Counted from the first letter of the stretch, positions 46,375 through 59,101 are shown. The stretch: DNA of 64,000 bases from Takifugu bimaculatus (GCA_004026145.2 SWLE01000622.1:25420-89419); one strand, 5' to 3'. Numbers and translations: made by a program. The notes: generated by a model not told the origin, from the sequence alone.

Positions 46375-46699
46375 ATATGCATGTGTGTGTGTCTGTGTGT
46401 GAGTGAGTGTGAGAATGAGTAAGTGTGTAAGTAAATGAGTTCCTAAAGCACACACGCGCACTTACGCGCACGCGCGCGCGCATAAGCGCACTTATGCGCA
46501 CGCGCGCGCACTTACGCGTACATAAGCGCACTTACGCGCATACACGCGCACACGCGCGCACTTACGCGCACACACGCGCACATAAGCGCACATGCGCGCA
46601 TAGTTGCACGTAATGTTTTTTAACGTAATATTTTGAAAGCTCTAATGTGCATGTGTGAGTGTCTGTGTGTGAGTGAGTGTGAGAATGAGTGAGAGAGGG
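46375..46699 (+). repeat. B block copy 38, 325-bp class
   Basis: Two core changes (CGCGCGCGCGCATAAG, CTTATGCGC). Confidence 0.95.
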
Positions 46700-47047
46700 T
46701 TGGGTTAGGGTTAGGGTTTGGGTTAGGGTTAGGGTTAAGGTTAGCATTAGGGTTAGGGTTGGAGTTAGGGTTGGAGTTAGGGTTAGCATCAAGGTTAGCA
46801 TTAGCATTAGGGTTGGGGTTAGGGTTAGAGTTAGCATTAGCATCAAGGTTAGCATTAGGGTTAGCATTAGGGTTGGAGTTAGGGTTAGCATTAGCATCAA
46901 GGTTAGCATTAGCATCAAGGTTAGCATTAGCATAAGGGTTAGCATTAGCATTAGGGTTGGGGTTAGGGTTGGAGTTAGGTTTAAGGTTAGCATTAGGGTT
47001 AGGGTTAGTATTAGGGTTGGAGTTAGGGTTAAGGTTTGGGTTAGGGT

Positions 47048-47270
47048 AAATCAATGGACAGTGTGGAGGGACTCGCCTCCTGAAGGAGTCAGTGAAGGCC
47101 ACCTCAGGAGCCTTTTCTGGGCCCCCCAGTCAGGCTGGAGAACCTTCAAACAGCCCAAAATGAGCTGGATCTTTGCTGCCATCTCACCCTGCTGCACCTC
47201 AGTGCTCCACCTGAGCTGAGGGGCAGCTGGGAGAAGGTTCCCTGAGCCTCCCTGCTGAAGTAACCAGGAG
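47048..47270 (+). repeat. D block copy 36
   Basis: C array 46700-47047 is 348 bp with a GGTTTAAGG variant near 46979 shared with copies 40 and 45. Confidence 0.95.
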
Positions 47271-47404
47271 GGTTAGAGTTAGGGTTAGGTTTGGAGTTAG
47301 GGTTAGGGTTGGAGTTATGTTAGGGTTAGGGTTAGGGTTAGGGTTGGAGTTAGGGTTGGAGTTAGGGTTAGGGTTAGGGTTAGGGTTGGGTTAGGGTTAG
47401 GGTT

Positions 47405-47629
47405 ATATGTATGTGTGTGTGTCTGTGTGTGAGTGAGTGTGAGAATGAGTAAGTGTGTAAGTAAATGAGTTCCTAAAGCACACACGCGCACTTACGCGCA
47501 CGCGCGCGCACATAAGCGCACATGCGCGCATAGTTGCACGTAATGTTTTTTAACGTAATATTTTGAAAGCTCTAATGTGCATGTGTGAGTGTCTGTGTGT
47601 GAGTGAGTGTGAGAATGAGTGAGAGAGGG
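47405..47629 (+). repeat. B block copy 39, 225-bp class
   Basis: Starts ATATGTATG, the only copy without the ATGCAT word. Confidence 0.95.
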
Positions 47630-47854
47630 TTGGGTTAGGGTTAGGGTTGGAGTTAGGGTTAAGGTTAGCATTAGGGTTAGGGTTAGTATTAGGGTTGGAG
47701 TTAGGGTTAGGGTTTGGGTTAGGGTTAGGGTTAAGGTTAGCATTAGGGTTAGGGTTGGGTTAGGGTTTGGGTTAGGGTTAAGGTTAGCATTAGGGTTAGG
47801 GTTGGAGTTAGGGTTAGGGTTAAGGTTAGGGTTAGGGTTTGGGTTAGGGTTAGG

Positions 47855-48048
47855 GCACATAAGCGCACTTACGCGTACATAAGCGCACTTACGCGCATAC
47901 ACGCGCACACGCGCGCACTTACGCGCGCACATAAGCGCACATGCGCACATAGTTGCACGTAATGTTTTTTAACGTAATATTTTGAAAGCTCTAATGTGCA
48001 TGTGTGAGTGTCTGTGTGTGAGTGAGTGTGAGAATGAGTGAGAGAGGG
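47855..48048 (+). repeat. B block copy 40, 194-bp left-truncated class
   Basis: Truncated as copy 6 but eight bases shorter in the core. Confidence 0.95.
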
Positions 48049-48396
48049 TTGGGTTAGGGTTAGGGTTAGGGTTAGGGTTAAGGTTAGCATTAGGGTTAGG
48101 GTTGGAGTTAGGCTTGGAGTTAGGGTTAGCATCAAGGTTAGCATTAGCATTAGGGTTGGGGTTAGGGTTAGAGTTAGCATTAGCATCAAGGTTAGCATTA
48201 GCATTAGGGTTAGCATTAGCATTAGGGTTAGCATTAGCATTAGGGTTGGAGTTAGGGTTAGCATTAGCATAAGGGTTAGCATTAGCATTAGGGTTGGGGT
48301 TAGGGTTGGAGTTAGGGTTGGAGTTAGGGTTAAGGTTAGCATTAGGGTTAGGGTTAGTATTAGGGTTGGAGTTAGGGTTAAGGTTTGGGTTAGGGT

Positions 48397-48619
48397 AAAT
48401 CAATGGACAGTGTGGAGGGACTCGCCTCCTGAAGGAGTCAGTGAAGGCCACCTCAGGAGCCTTTTCTGGGCCCCCCAGTCAGGCTGGAGAACCTTCAAAC
48501 AGCCCAAAATGAGCTGGATCTTTGCTGCCATCTCACCCTGCTGCACCTCAGTGCTCCACCTGAGCTGAGGGGCAGCTGGGAGAAGGTTCCCTGAGCCTCC
48601 CTGCTGAAGTAACCAGGAG
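48397..48619 (+). repeat. D block copy 37
   Basis: C array 48049-48396 is 348 bp. Confidence 0.95.
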
Positions 48620-48842
48620 GGTTAGAGTTAGGGTTAGGTTTGGAGTTAGGGTTAGGGTTGGAGTTATGTTAGGATTAGGGTTAGGGTTAGGGTTAGGGTT
48701 GGAGTTATGTTAGGGTTAGGATTAGGGTTGGAGTTAGGGTTAGGGTTAGGGTTAGGGTTAGCATTAGGGTTAGGGTTAAGGTTAGCATTAGGGTTAGGGT
48801 TAGTATTAGGGTTGGAGTTAGGGTTAAGGTTTGGGTTAGGTT

Positions 48843-49065
48843 AAATCAATGGACAGTGTGGAGGGACTCGCCTCCTGAAGGAGTCAGTGAAGGCCACCTC
48901 AGGAGCCTTTTCTGGGCCCCCCAGTCAGGCTGGAGAACCTTCAAACAGCCCAAAATGAGCTGGATCTTTGCTGCCATCTCACCCTGCTGCACCTCAGTGC
49001 TCCACCTGAGCTGAGGGGCAGCTGGGAGAAGGTTCCCTGAGCCTCCCTGCTGAAGTAACCAGGAG
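48843..49065 (+). repeat. D block copy 38
   Basis: 446 bp after the previous D start. The intervening 223-bp array lacks B and contains two GGATTAGGG variants. The left edge reads GGTTAAATC instead of GGGTAAATC. Confidence 0.95.
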
Positions 49066-49287
49066 GGTTAGAGTTAGGGTTAGGTTTGGAGTTAGGGTTA
49101 GGGTTGGAGTTATGTTAGGGTTAGGGTTAGGGTTAGGGTTAGGGTTGGGTTAGGGTTAGGGATGTAGTTAGGGTTAGGGTTAGGGATGGAGTTAGGGTTA
49201 GGGTTGGAGTTATGTTAGGGTTAGGGTTAGGGTTGGAGTTAGGGTTAGGGTTAGGGTTGGGTTAGGGATGGAGTTAGGGTTAGGGTT

Positions 49288-49620
49288 ATATGCATGTGTG
49301 TGTGTCTGTGTGTGAGTGAGTGTGAGAATGAGTAAGTGTGTAAGTAAATGAGTTCCTAAAGCACACACGCGCACTTACGCGCACGCGCGCACATAAGCGC
49401 ACTTACGCGCACGCGCGCGCACTTACGCGTACATAAGCGCACTTACGCGCATACACGCGCACACGCGCGCACACGCGCGCACTTACGCGCGCACGCGCGC
49501 ACATAAGCGCACATGCGCGCATAGTTGCACGTAATGTTTTTTAACGTAATATTTTGAAAGCTCTAATGTGCATGTGTGAGTGTCTGTGTGTGAGTGAGTG
49601 TGAGAATGAGTGAGAGAGGG
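49288..49620 (+). repeat. B block copy 41, 333-bp class
   Basis: CACGCGCGCA repeated in the core near 49455-49480. Followed by a 250-bp fused array without D. Confidence 0.95.
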
Positions 49621-49870
49621 TTGGGTTAGGGTTAGGGTTTGGGTTAGGGTTAGGGTTAGCATTAGGGTTAGTATTAGGGTTAGGGTTGGAGTTATGTTAG
49701 GGTTAGGGTTAGGGTTGGAGTTAGGGTTAGGGTTAGGGTTAGGGTTAAGGTTAGCATTAGGGTTAGGGTTAGGGTTAGGGTTGGAGTTATGTTAGGGTTA
49801 GGGTTAGGGTTGGAGTTAGGGTTAGGGTTAGGGTTGGGTTAGGGTTAGGGATGGAGTTAGGGTTAGGGTT

Positions 49871-50185
49871 ATATGCATGTGTGTGTGTCTGTGTGTGAGT
49901 GAGTGTGAGAATGAGTAAGTGTGTAAGTAAATGAGTTCCTAAAGCACACACGCGCACTTACGCGCACGCGCGCACATAAGCGCACTTACGCGCACGCGCG
50001 CGCACTTACGCGTACATAAGCGCACTTACGCGCATACACGCGCACACGCGCGCACTTACGCGCGCACATAAGCGCACATGCGCGCATAGTTGCACGTAAT
50101 GTTTTTTAACGTAATATTTTGAAAGCTCTAATGTGCATGTGTGAGTGTCTGTGTGTGAGTGAGTGTGAGAATGAGTGAGAGAGGG
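49871..50185 (+). repeat. B block copy 42, 315-bp class
   Basis: Leads into a 629-bp C array. Confidence 0.95.
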
Positions 50186-50814
50186 TTGGGTTAGGGTTAG
50201 GGTTTGGGTTAGGGTTAGGGTTAAGGTTAGCATTAGGGTTAGGGTTGGAGTTAGGCTTGGAGTTAGGGTTAGCATCAAGGTTAGCATTAGCATTAGGGTT
50301 GGGGTTAGGGTTAGAGTTAGCATTAGCATCAAGGTTAGCATTAGCATTAGGGTTAGCATTAGCATTAGGGTTGGAGTTAGAGTTAGCATTAGCATCAAGG
50401 TTAGCATTAGCATTAGGGTTGGAGTTAGGGTTAGGGTTAGCATTAGCATCAAGGTTAGCATTAGCATCAAGGTTAGCATTAGCATTAGGGTTGGAGTTAG
50501 GGTTAGGGTTAGCATTAGCATCAAGGTTAGCATTAGGGTTGGGGTTAGGGTTGGAGTTAGGGTTAAGGTTAGCATTAGGGTTAGGGTTAGGGTTAGGGTT
50601 GGAGTTAGGGTTAGCATTAGGGTTAGCATTAGCATAAGGGTTAGCATTAGCATTAGGGTTGGGGTTAGGGTTGGAGTTAGGGTTGGAGTTAGGGTTAAGG
50701 TTAGGGTTGGGTTAGGGTTAGGGTTAGGGTTAGGGTTGGAGTTAGGGTTAGGTTTGGAGTTAGGGTTAGGGTTAGGGTTGGAGTTAGGGTTAGGGTTAAG
50801 GTTTGGGTTAGGGT

Positions 50815-51037
50815 AAATCAATGGACAGTGTGGAGGGACTCGCCTCCTGAAGGAGTCAGTGAAGGCCACCTCAGGAGCCTTTTCTGGGCCCCCCAGTCAG
50901 GCTGGAGAACCTTCAAACAGCCCAAAATGAGCTGGATCTTTGCTGCCATCTCACCCTGCTGCACCTCAGTGCTCCACCTGAGCTGAGGGGCAGCTGGGAG
51001 AAGGTTCCCTGAGCCTCCCTGCTGAAGTAACCAGGAG
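50815..51037 (+). repeat. D block copy 39
   Basis: C array 50186-50814 is 629 bp. Its right end carries A-type repeats (TTGGGTTAGGG, GGTTTGGAG) in place of the usual TTAGTA segment. Confidence 0.95.
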
Positions 51038-51224
51038 GGTTAGAGTTAGGGTTAGGTTTGGAGTTAGGGTTAGGGTTGGAGTTATGTTAGGGTTAGGGTT
51101 AGGGTTAGGGTTAGGGTTGGAGTTATGTTAGGGTTAGGGTTAGGGTTGGAGTTAGGGTTAGGGTTAGGGTTGGGTTAGGGTTAGGGTTAGGGTTAGGGTT
51201 AGGGATGGAGTTAGGGTTAGGGTT

Positions 51225-51489
51225 ATATGCATGTGTGTGTGTCTGTGTGTGAGTGAGTGTGAGAATGAGTAAGTGTGTAAGTAAATGAGTTCCTAAAGCA
51301 CACACGCGCACTTACGCGCACGCGCGCGCACTTACGCGTACATAAGCGCACTTACGCGCACACGCGCGCACATAAGCGCACATGCGCGCATAGTTGCACG
51401 TAATGTTTTTTAACGTAATATTTTGAAAGCTCTAATGTGCATGTGTGAGTGTCTGTGTGTGAGTGAGTGTGAGAATGAGTGAGAGAGGG
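51225..51489 (+). repeat. B block copy 43, 265-bp class
   Basis: Followed by a 149-bp fused array without D, one hexamer shorter than after copies 37 and 50. Confidence 0.95.
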
Positions 51490-51638
51490 TTGGGTTAGGG
51501 TTGGGGTTAGGGTTAGGGTTAAGGTTAGCATTAGGGTTAGGGTTAGGGTTAGGGTTGGAGTTATGTTAGGGTTAGGGTTAGGGTTGGAGTTAGGGTTAGG
51601 GTTGGGTTAGGGTTAGGGATGGAGTTAGGGTTAGGGTT

Positions 51639-51963
51639 ATATGCATGTGTGTGTGTCTGTGTGTGAGTGAGTGTGAGAATGAGTAAGTGTGTAAGTAAAT
51701 GAGTTCCTAAAGCACACACGCGCACTTACGCGCACGCGCGCGCACATAAGCGCACTTACGCGCACGCGCGCGCACTTACGCGTACATAAGCGCACTTACG
51801 CGCATACACGCGCACACGCGCGCACTTACGCGCACACACGCGCACATAAGCGCACATGCGCGCATAGTTGCACGTAATGTTTTTTAACGTAATATTTTGA
51901 AAGCTCTAATGTGCATGTGTGAGTGTTTGTGTGTGAGTGAGTGTGAGAATGAGTGAGAGAGGG
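51639..51963 (+). repeat. B block copy 44, 325-bp class
   Basis: One change in the right flank (GAGTGTTTGTG). Confidence 0.95.
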
Positions 51964-52311
51964 TTGGGTTAGGGTTAGGGTTTGGGTTAGGGTTAGGGTT
52001 AAGGTTAGCATTAGGGTTAGGGTTGGAGTTAGGGTTGGAGTTAGGGTTAGCATCAAGGTTAGCATTAGCATTAGGGTTGGGGTTAGGGTTAGAGTTAGCA
52101 TTAGCATCAAGGTTAGCATTAGGGTTAGCATTAGGGTTGGAGTTAGGGTTAGCATTAGCATCAAGGTTAGCATTAGCATCAAGGTTAGCATTAGCATAAG
52201 GGTTAGCATTAGCATTAGGGTTGGGGTTAGGGTTGGAGTTAGGTTTAAGGTTAGCATTAGGGTTAGGGTTAGTATTAGGGTTGGAGTTAGGGTTAAGGTT
52301 TGGGTTAGGGT

Positions 52312-52533
52312 AAATCAATGGACAGTGTGGAGGGACTCGCCTCCTGAAGGAGTCAGTGAAGGCCACCTCAGGAGCCTTTTCTGGGCCCCCCAGTCAGGCT
52401 GGAGAACCTTCAAACAGCCCAAAATGAGCTGGATCTTTGCTGCCATCTCACCTGCTGCACCTCAGTGCTCCACCTGAGCTGAGGGGCAGCTGGGAGAAGG
52501 TTCCCTGAGCCTCCCTGCTGAAGTAACCAGGAG
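52312..52533 (+). repeat. D block copy 40
   Basis: One C missing (CTCACCTGC), 222 bp. C array 51964-52311 is 348 bp. Confidence 0.95.
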
Positions 52534-52666
52534 GGTTAGAGTTAGGGTTAGGTTTGGAGTTAGGGTTAGGGTTGGAGTTATGTTAGGGTAGGGTTAGGGT
52601 TAGGGTTGGAGTTAGGGTTGGAGTTAGGGTTAGGGTTAGGGTTAGGGTTGGGTTAGGGTTAGGGTT

Positions 52667-52891
52667 ATATGCATGTGTGTGTGTCTGTGTGTGAGTGAGT
52701 GTGAGAATGAGTAAGTGTGTAAGTAAATGAGTTCCTAAAGCACACACGCGCACTTACGCGCACGCGCGCGCACATAAGCGCACATGCGCGCATAGTTGCA
52801 CGTAATGTTTTTTAACGTAATATTTTGAAAGCTCTAATGTGCATGTGTGAGTGTCTGTGTGTGAGTGAGTGTGAGAATGAGTGAGAGAGGG
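52667..52891 (+). repeat. B block copy 45, 225-bp class
   Basis: Followed by a 231-bp array and a left-truncated B block. Confidence 0.95.
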
Positions 52892-53122
52892 TTGGGTTAG
52901 GGTTAGGGTTGGAGTTAGGGTTAAGGTTAGCATTAGGGTTAGGGTTAGTATTAGGGTTGGAGTTAGGGTTAGGGTTTGGGTTAGGGTTAGGGTTAAGGTT
53001 AGCATTAGGGTTAGGGTTGGGTTAGGGTTTGGGTTAGGGTTAGGGTTAAGGTTAGCATTAGGGTTAGGGTTGGAGTTAGGGTTAGGGTTAAGGTTAGGGT
53101 TAGGGTTTGGGTTAGGGTTAGG

Positions 53123-53318
53123 GCACATAAGCGCACTTACGCGTACATAAGCGCACTTACGCGCATACACGCGCACACGCGCGCACTTACGCGCGCACAT
53201 AAGCGCACATGCGCACATAGTTGCACGTAATGTTTTTTAACGTAATATTTTGAAAGCTCTAATGTGCATGTGTGAGTGTCTTGTGTGTGAGTGAGTGTGA
53301 GAATGAGTGAGAGAGGGG
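53123..53318 (+). repeat. B block copy 46, 196 bp
   Basis: The 194-bp class with two one-base insertions (GTGTCTTGTG and GAGAGGGG). Confidence 0.95.
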
Positions 53319-53720
53319 TTGGGTTAGGGTTAGGGTTAGGGTTAGGGTTAAGGTTAGCATTAGGGTTAGGGTTGGAGTTAGGGTTAGGGTTAGGGTTAAG
53401 GTTAGCATTAGGGTTAGTATTAGGGTTAGGGTTAGGGTTGGAGTTAGGGTTAGCATCAAGGTTAGCATTAGCATTAGGGTTGGGGTTAGGGTTAGAGTTA
53501 GCATTAGCATCAAGGTTAGCATTAGCATTAGGGTTAACATTAGCATTAGGGTTAGCATTAGCATTAGGGTTGGAGTTAGGGTTAGCATTAGCATAAGGGT
53601 TAGCATTAGCATTAGGGTTGGGGTTAGGGTTGGAGTTAGGGTTGGAGTTAGGGTTAAGGTTAGCATTAGGGTTAGGGTTAGGGTTAGGGTTGGAGTTAGG
53701 GTTAAGGTTTGGGTTAGGGT

Positions 53721-53946
53721 AAATCAATGGACAGTTGTGGAGGGACTCGCCTCCTGAAGGAGGTCAGTGAAGGCCACCTCAGGAGCCTTTTTCTGGGCCC
53801 CCCAGTCAGGCTGGAGAACCTTCAAACAGCCCAAAATGAGCTGGATCTTTGCTGCCATCTCACCCTGCTGCACCTCAGTGCTCCACCTGAGCTGAGGGGC
53901 AGCTGGGAGAAGGTTCCCTGAGCCTCCCTGCTGAAGTAACCAGGAG
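53721..53946 (+). repeat. D block copy 41
   Basis: Three one-base insertions (ACAGTTGTGG, GGAGGTCAG, a fifth T in CTTTTTCTG), 226 bp, the most altered copy. C array 53319-53720 is 402 bp. Confidence 0.95.
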
Positions 53947-54174
53947 GGTTAGAGTTAGGGTTAGGTTTGGAGTTAGGGTTAGGGTTGGAGTTATGTTAGG
54001 GTTAGGGTTAGGGTTAGGGTTAGGGTTGGGTTAGGGTTAGGGATGTAGTTAGGGTTAGGGTTAGGGATGGAGTTAGGGTTAGGGTTAGGGTTGGAGTTAT
54101 GTTAGGGTTAGGGTTAGGGTTGGAGTTAGGGTTAGGGTTAGGGTTGGGTTAGGGATGGAGTTAGGGTTAGGGTT

Positions 54175-54507
54175 ATATGCATGTGTGTGTGTCTGTGTGT
54201 GAGTGAGTGTGAGAATGAGTAAGTGTGTAAGTAAATGAGTTCCTAAAGCACACACGCGCACTTGCGCGCACGCGCGCACATAAGCGCACTTACGCGCACG
54301 CGCGCGCACTTACGCGTACATAAGCGCACTTACGCGCATACACGCGCACACGCGCGCACACGCGCGCACTTACGCGCGCACGCGCGCACATAAGCGCACA
54401 TGCGCGCATAGTTGCACGTAATGTTTTTTAACGTAATATTTTGAAAGCTCTAATGTGCATGTGTGAGTGTCTGTGTGTGAGTGAGTGTGAGAATGAGTGA
54501 GAGAGGG
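54175..54507 (+). repeat. B block copy 47, 333-bp class
   Basis: One core change (CTTGCGCGC). Followed by a 251-bp fused array without D. Confidence 0.95.
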
Positions 54508-54758
54508 TTGGGTTAGGGTTAGGGTTTGGGTTAGGGTTAGGGTTAGCATTAGGGTTAGTATTAGGGTTAGGGTTGGAGTTATGTTAGGGTTAGGGTTAGG
54601 GTTTGGAGTTAGGGTTAGGGTTAGGGTTAGGGTTAAGGTTAGCATTAGGGTTAGGGTAGGGTTAGGGTTGGAGTATTATGTTAGGGTTAGGGTTAGGGTT
54701 GGAGTTAGGTTAGGGTTAGGGTTGGGTTAGGGTTAGGGATGGAGTTAGGGTTAGGGTT

Positions 54759-55073
54759 ATATGCATGTGTGTGTGTCTGTGTGTGAGTGAGTGTGAGAAT
54801 GAGTAAGTGTGTAAGTAAATGAGTTCCTAAAGCACACACGCGCACTTACGCGCACGCGCGCACATAAGCGCACTTACGCGCACGCGCGCGCACTTACGCG
54901 TACATAAGCGCACTTACGCGCATACACACGCACACGCGCGCACTTACGCGCGCACATAAGCGCACATGCGCGCATAGTTGCACGTAATGTTTTTTAACGT
55001 AATATTTTGAAAGCTCTAATGTGCATGTGTGAGTGTCTGTGTGTGAGTGAGTGTGAGAATGAGTGAGAGAGGG
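54759..55073 (+). repeat. B block copy 48, 315-bp class
   Basis: One core change (CATACACACGCAC). Confidence 0.95.
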
Positions 55074-55653
55074 TTGGGTTAGGGTTAGGGTTTGGGTTAG
55101 GGTTAGGGTTAAGGTTAGCATTAGGGTTAGGGTTGGAGTTAGGCTTGGAGTTAGGGTTAGCATCAAGGTTAGCATTAGCATTAGGGTTGGGGTTAGGGTT
55201 AGAGTTAGCATTAGCATCAAGGTTAGCATTAGCATTAGGGTTAGCATTAGCATTAGGGTTGGAGTTAGAGTTAGGGTTAGCATTAGCATCAAGGTTAGCA
55301 TTAGCATCAAGGTTAGCATTAGCATTAGGGTTGGAGTTAGGGTTAGGGTTAGCATTAGCATCAAGGTTAGCATTAGGGTTGGGGTTAGGGTTGGAGTTAG
55401 GGTTAAGGTTAGCATTAGGGTTAGGGTTAGGGTTAGGGTTGGAGTTAGGGTTAGCATTAGGGTTAGCATTAGCATAAGGGTTAGCATTAGCATTAGGGTT
55501 GGGGTTGGGTTGGAGTTAGGGTTGGAGTTAGGGTTTAAGGTTAGGGTTGGGTTAGGGTTAGGGTTAGGGTTAGGGTTGGAGTAGGGTTAGGTTTGGAGTT
55601 AGGGTTAGGGTTAGGGTTGGAGTTAGGGTTAGGGTTAAGGTTTGGGTTAGGGT

Positions 55654-55876
55654 AAATCAATGGACAGTGTGGAGGGACTCGCCTCCTGAAGGAGTCAGTG
55701 AAGGCCACCTCAGGAGCCTTTTCTGGGCCCCCCAGTCAGGCTGGAGAACCTTCAAACAGCCCAAAATGAGCTGGATCTTTGCTGCCATCTCACCCTGCTG
55801 CACCTCAGTGCTCCACCTGAGCTGAGGGGCAGCTGGGAGAAGGTTCCCTGAGCCTCCCTGCTGAAGTAACCAGGAG
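55654..55876 (+). repeat. D block copy 42
   Basis: C array 55074-55653 (580 bp) has A-type repeats at its right end, as before copy 39, plus several one-base indels. Confidence 0.95.
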
Positions 55877-56027
55877 GGTTAGAGTTAGGGTTAGGTTTGG
55901 AGTTAGGGTTAGGGTTAGGGTTGGAGTTATGTTAGGGTTAGGGTTAGGGTTGGAGTTAGGGTTAGGGTTAGGGTTGGGTTAGGGTTAGGGTTGGGTTAGG
56001 GTTAGGGATGGAGTTAGGGTTAGGGTT

Positions 56028-56304
56028 ATATGCATGTGTGTGTGTCTGTGTGTGAGTGAGTGTGAGAATGAGTAAGTGTGTAAGTAAATGAGTTCCTAAA
56101 GCACACACGCGCACTTACGCGCACGCGCGCGCAAATAAGCGCACTTACGCGCATACGCGCGCACACGCGCGCACTTACGCGCGCACATAAGCGCACATGC
56201 GCGCATAGTTGCACGTAATGTTTTTTAACGTAATATTTTGAAAGCTCTAATGTGCATGTGTGAGTGTCTGTGTGTGAGTGAGTGTGAGAATGAGTGAGAG
56301 AGGG
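56028..56304 (+). repeat. B block copy 49, 277-bp class
   Basis: One core change (GCGCAAATAAG). Confidence 0.95.
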
Positions 56305-57000
56305 TTGGGTTAGGGTTAGGGTTAAGGTTAGCATTAGGGTTAAGGTTAGCATTAGGGTTAGGGTTGGAGTTAGGGTTGGGGTTAGGGTTAAGGTTAGCAT
56401 TAGGGTTAGTATTAGGGTTAGGGTTAGGGTTGGAGTTAGGGTTAGCATCAAGGTTAGCATTAGCATTAGGGTTGGGGTTAGGGTTAGAGTTAGCATTAGC
56501 ATCAAGGTTAGCATTAGCATTAGGGTTAGCATTAGCATTAGGGTTGGAGTTAGGGTTAGCATTAGCATCAAGGTTAGCATTAGCATCAAGGTTAGCATTA
56601 GCATAAGGGTTAGCATTAGCATTAGGGTTGGAGTTAGGGTTAAGGTTAGCATTAGGGTTAGGGTTGGAGTTAGGGTTGGGGTTAGGGTTAAGGTTAGCAT
56701 TAGGGTTAGTATTAGGGTTAGGGTTAGGGTTGGAGTTAGGGTTAGCATCAAGGTTAGCATTAGCATTAGGGTTGGGGTTAGGGTTAGAGTTAGCATTAGC
56801 ATCAAGGTTAGCATTAGGGTTAGCATTAGCATTAGGGTTGGAGTTAGGGTTAGCATTAGCATCAAGGTTAGCATTAGCATCAAGGTTAGCATTAGCATAA
56901 GGGTTAGCATTAGCATTAGGGTTGGAGTTAGGGTTAAGGTTAGCATTAGGGTTAGGGTTAGTATTAGGGTTGGAGTTAGGGTTAAGGTTTGGGTTAGGGT

Positions 57001-57223
57001 AAATCAATGGACAGTGTGGAGGGACTCGCCTCCTGAAGGAGTCAGTGAAGGCCACCTCAGGAGCCTTTTCTGGGCCCCCCAGTCAGGCTGGAGAACCTTC
57101 AAACAGCCCAAAATGAGCTGGATCTTTGCTGCCATCTCACCCTGCTGCACCTCAGTGCTCCACCTGAGCTGAGGGGCAGCTGGGAGAAGGTTCCCTGAGC
57201 CTCCCTGCTGAAGTAACCAGGAG
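57001..57223 (+). repeat. D block copy 43
   Basis: C array 56305-57000 is 696 bp, related to those before copies 30 and 34. Confidence 0.95.
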
Positions 57224-57770
57224 GGTTAGAGTTAGGGTTAGGTTTGGAGTTAGGGTTAGGTTTGGAGTTAGGGTTAGGGTTAGGGTTGGAGTTATGTTAG
57301 GGTTAGGGTTAGGGTTGGAGTTAGGGTTAGGGTTAGGGTTAGGGTTGGGTTAGGGTTAGGGATGGAGTTAGGGTTAGGGTTAGGGTTGGAGTTATGTAGG
57401 GTTAGGGTTAGGGTTGGGTTAGGTAGGGTTAGGGTTGGGGTTAGGGTTAGGGATGGAGTTAGGGTTAGGGTTAGGGTTGGAGTTATGTTAGGGTTAGGGT
57501 TAGGGTTGGAGTTAGCATTAGCATTATGGTTGGGGTTAGGGTTAGAGTTAGCATTAGCATCAAGGTTAGCATTAGGGTTAGCATTAGCATTAGGGTTGGA
57601 GTTAGGGTTAGGGTTAGCATTAGCATCAAGGTTAGCATTAGCATCAAGGTTAGCATTAGCATAAGGGTTAGCATTAGGGTTGGGGTTAGGGTTGGAGTTA
57701 GGGTTAAGGTTAGCATTAGGGTTAGGGTTAGTATTAGGGTTGGAGTTAGGGTTAAGGTTTGGGTTAGGGT

Positions 57771-57993
57771 AAATCAATGGACAGTGTGGAGGGACTCGCC
57801 TCCTGAAGGAGTCAGTGAAGGCCACCTCAGGAGCCTTTTCTGGGCCCCCCAGTCAGGCTGGAGAACCTTCAAACAGCCCAAAATGAGCTGGATCTTTGCT
57901 GCCATCTCACCCTGCTGCACCTCAGTGCTCCACCTGAGCTGAGGGGCAGCTGGGAGAAGGTTCCCTGAGCCTCCCTGCTGAAGTAACCAGGAG
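57771..57993 (+). repeat. D block copy 44
   Basis: Fused A/C array 57224-57770 (547 bp) without B, related to those before copies 31 and 35 but shorter. Confidence 0.95.
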
Positions 57994-58356
57994 GGTTAGA
58001 GTTAGGGTTAGGTTTGGAGTTAGGGTTAGGGTTAGGGTTGGAGTTATGTTAGGGTTAGGGTTAGGGTTGGAGTTAGGGTTAGGGTTAGGGTTGGGTTAGG
58101 GTTAGGGATGGAGTTAGGGTTAGGGTTAGGGTTGGAGTTATGTTAGGGTTAGGGTTGGAGTTAGGGTTAGGGTTAGGGTTAGGGTTAGGGTTAGGGTTAT
58201 GTTAGGGTTAGGGTTAGGGTTGGAGTTATGTTAGGGTTAGGGTTAGGGTTGGAGTTATGTTAGGGTTAGGGTTAGGGTTGGAGTTAGGGTTAGGGTTAGG
58301 GTTGGGTTAGGGTTAGGGTTAGGGTTAGGGTTAGGGATGGAGTTAGGGTTAGGGTT

Positions 58357-58621
58357 ATATGCATGTGTGTGTGTCTGTGTGTGAGTGAGTGTGAGAATGA
58401 GTAAGTGTGTAAGTAAATGAGTTCCTAAAGCACACACGCGCACTTACGCGCACGCGCGCGCACTTACGCGTACATAAGCGCACTTACGCGCACACGCGCG
58501 CACATAAGCGCACATGCGCGCATAGTTGCACGTAGTGTTTTTTAACGTAATATTTTGAAAGCTCTAATGTGCATGTGTGAGTGTCTGTGTGTGAGTGAGT
58601 GTGAGAATGAGTGAGAGAGGG
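58357..58621 (+). repeat. B block copy 50, 265-bp class
   Basis: One change in the AT-rich stretch (ACGTAGTG). Followed by a 155-bp fused array without D. Confidence 0.95.
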
Positions 58622-58776
58622 TTGGGTTAGGGTTAGGGTTTGGGTTAGGGTTAGGGTTAAGGTTAGCATTAGGGTTAGGGTTAGGGTTAGGGTTGGAGTT
58701 ATGTTAGGGTTAGGGTTAGGGTTGGAGTTAGGGTTAGGGTTGGGTTAGGGTTAGGGATGGAGTTAGGGTTAGGGTT

Positions 58777-59101
58777 ATATGCATGTGTGTGTGTCTGTGT
58801 GTGAGTGAGTGTGAGAATGAGTAAGTGTGTAAGTAAATGAGTTCCTAAAGCACACACGCGCACTTACGCGCACGCGCGCGCACATAAGCGCACTTACGCG
58901 CACGCGCGCGCACTTACGCGTACATAAGCGCACTTACGCGCATACACGCGCACACGCGCGCACTTACGCGTACACACGCGCACATAAGCGCACATGCGCG
59001 CATAGTTGCACGTAATGTTTTTTAACGTAATATTTTGAAAGCTCTAATGTGCATGTGTGAGTGTCTGTGTGTGAGTGAGTGTGAGAATGAGTGAGAGAGG
59101 G
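58777..59101 (+). repeat. B block copy 51, 325-bp class
   Basis: One core change (CTTACGCGTACACACG). Confidence 0.95.

Larger units (their letters stand above)
45956..48619 (+). repeat. Higher-order repeat III, member 1
   Basis: B265-fused array-B325-D36-B225-B194-D37. Confidence 0.88.
49288..51037 (+). repeat. Repeat IV, member 1
   Basis: B333-fused array-B315-D39, with A-type repeats inserted before D. Confidence 0.86.
51225..53946 (+). repeat. Higher-order repeat III, member 2
   Basis: Same order with D40 and D41. Anchor shift from member 1 is 5264-5269 bp until the last C array, which is 54 bp longer. Confidence 0.88.
54175..55876 (+). repeat. Repeat IV, member 2
   Basis: Same order as 49288-51037, shifted 4887-4888 bp at the B blocks and 4839 bp at D42. 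Confidence 0.86.
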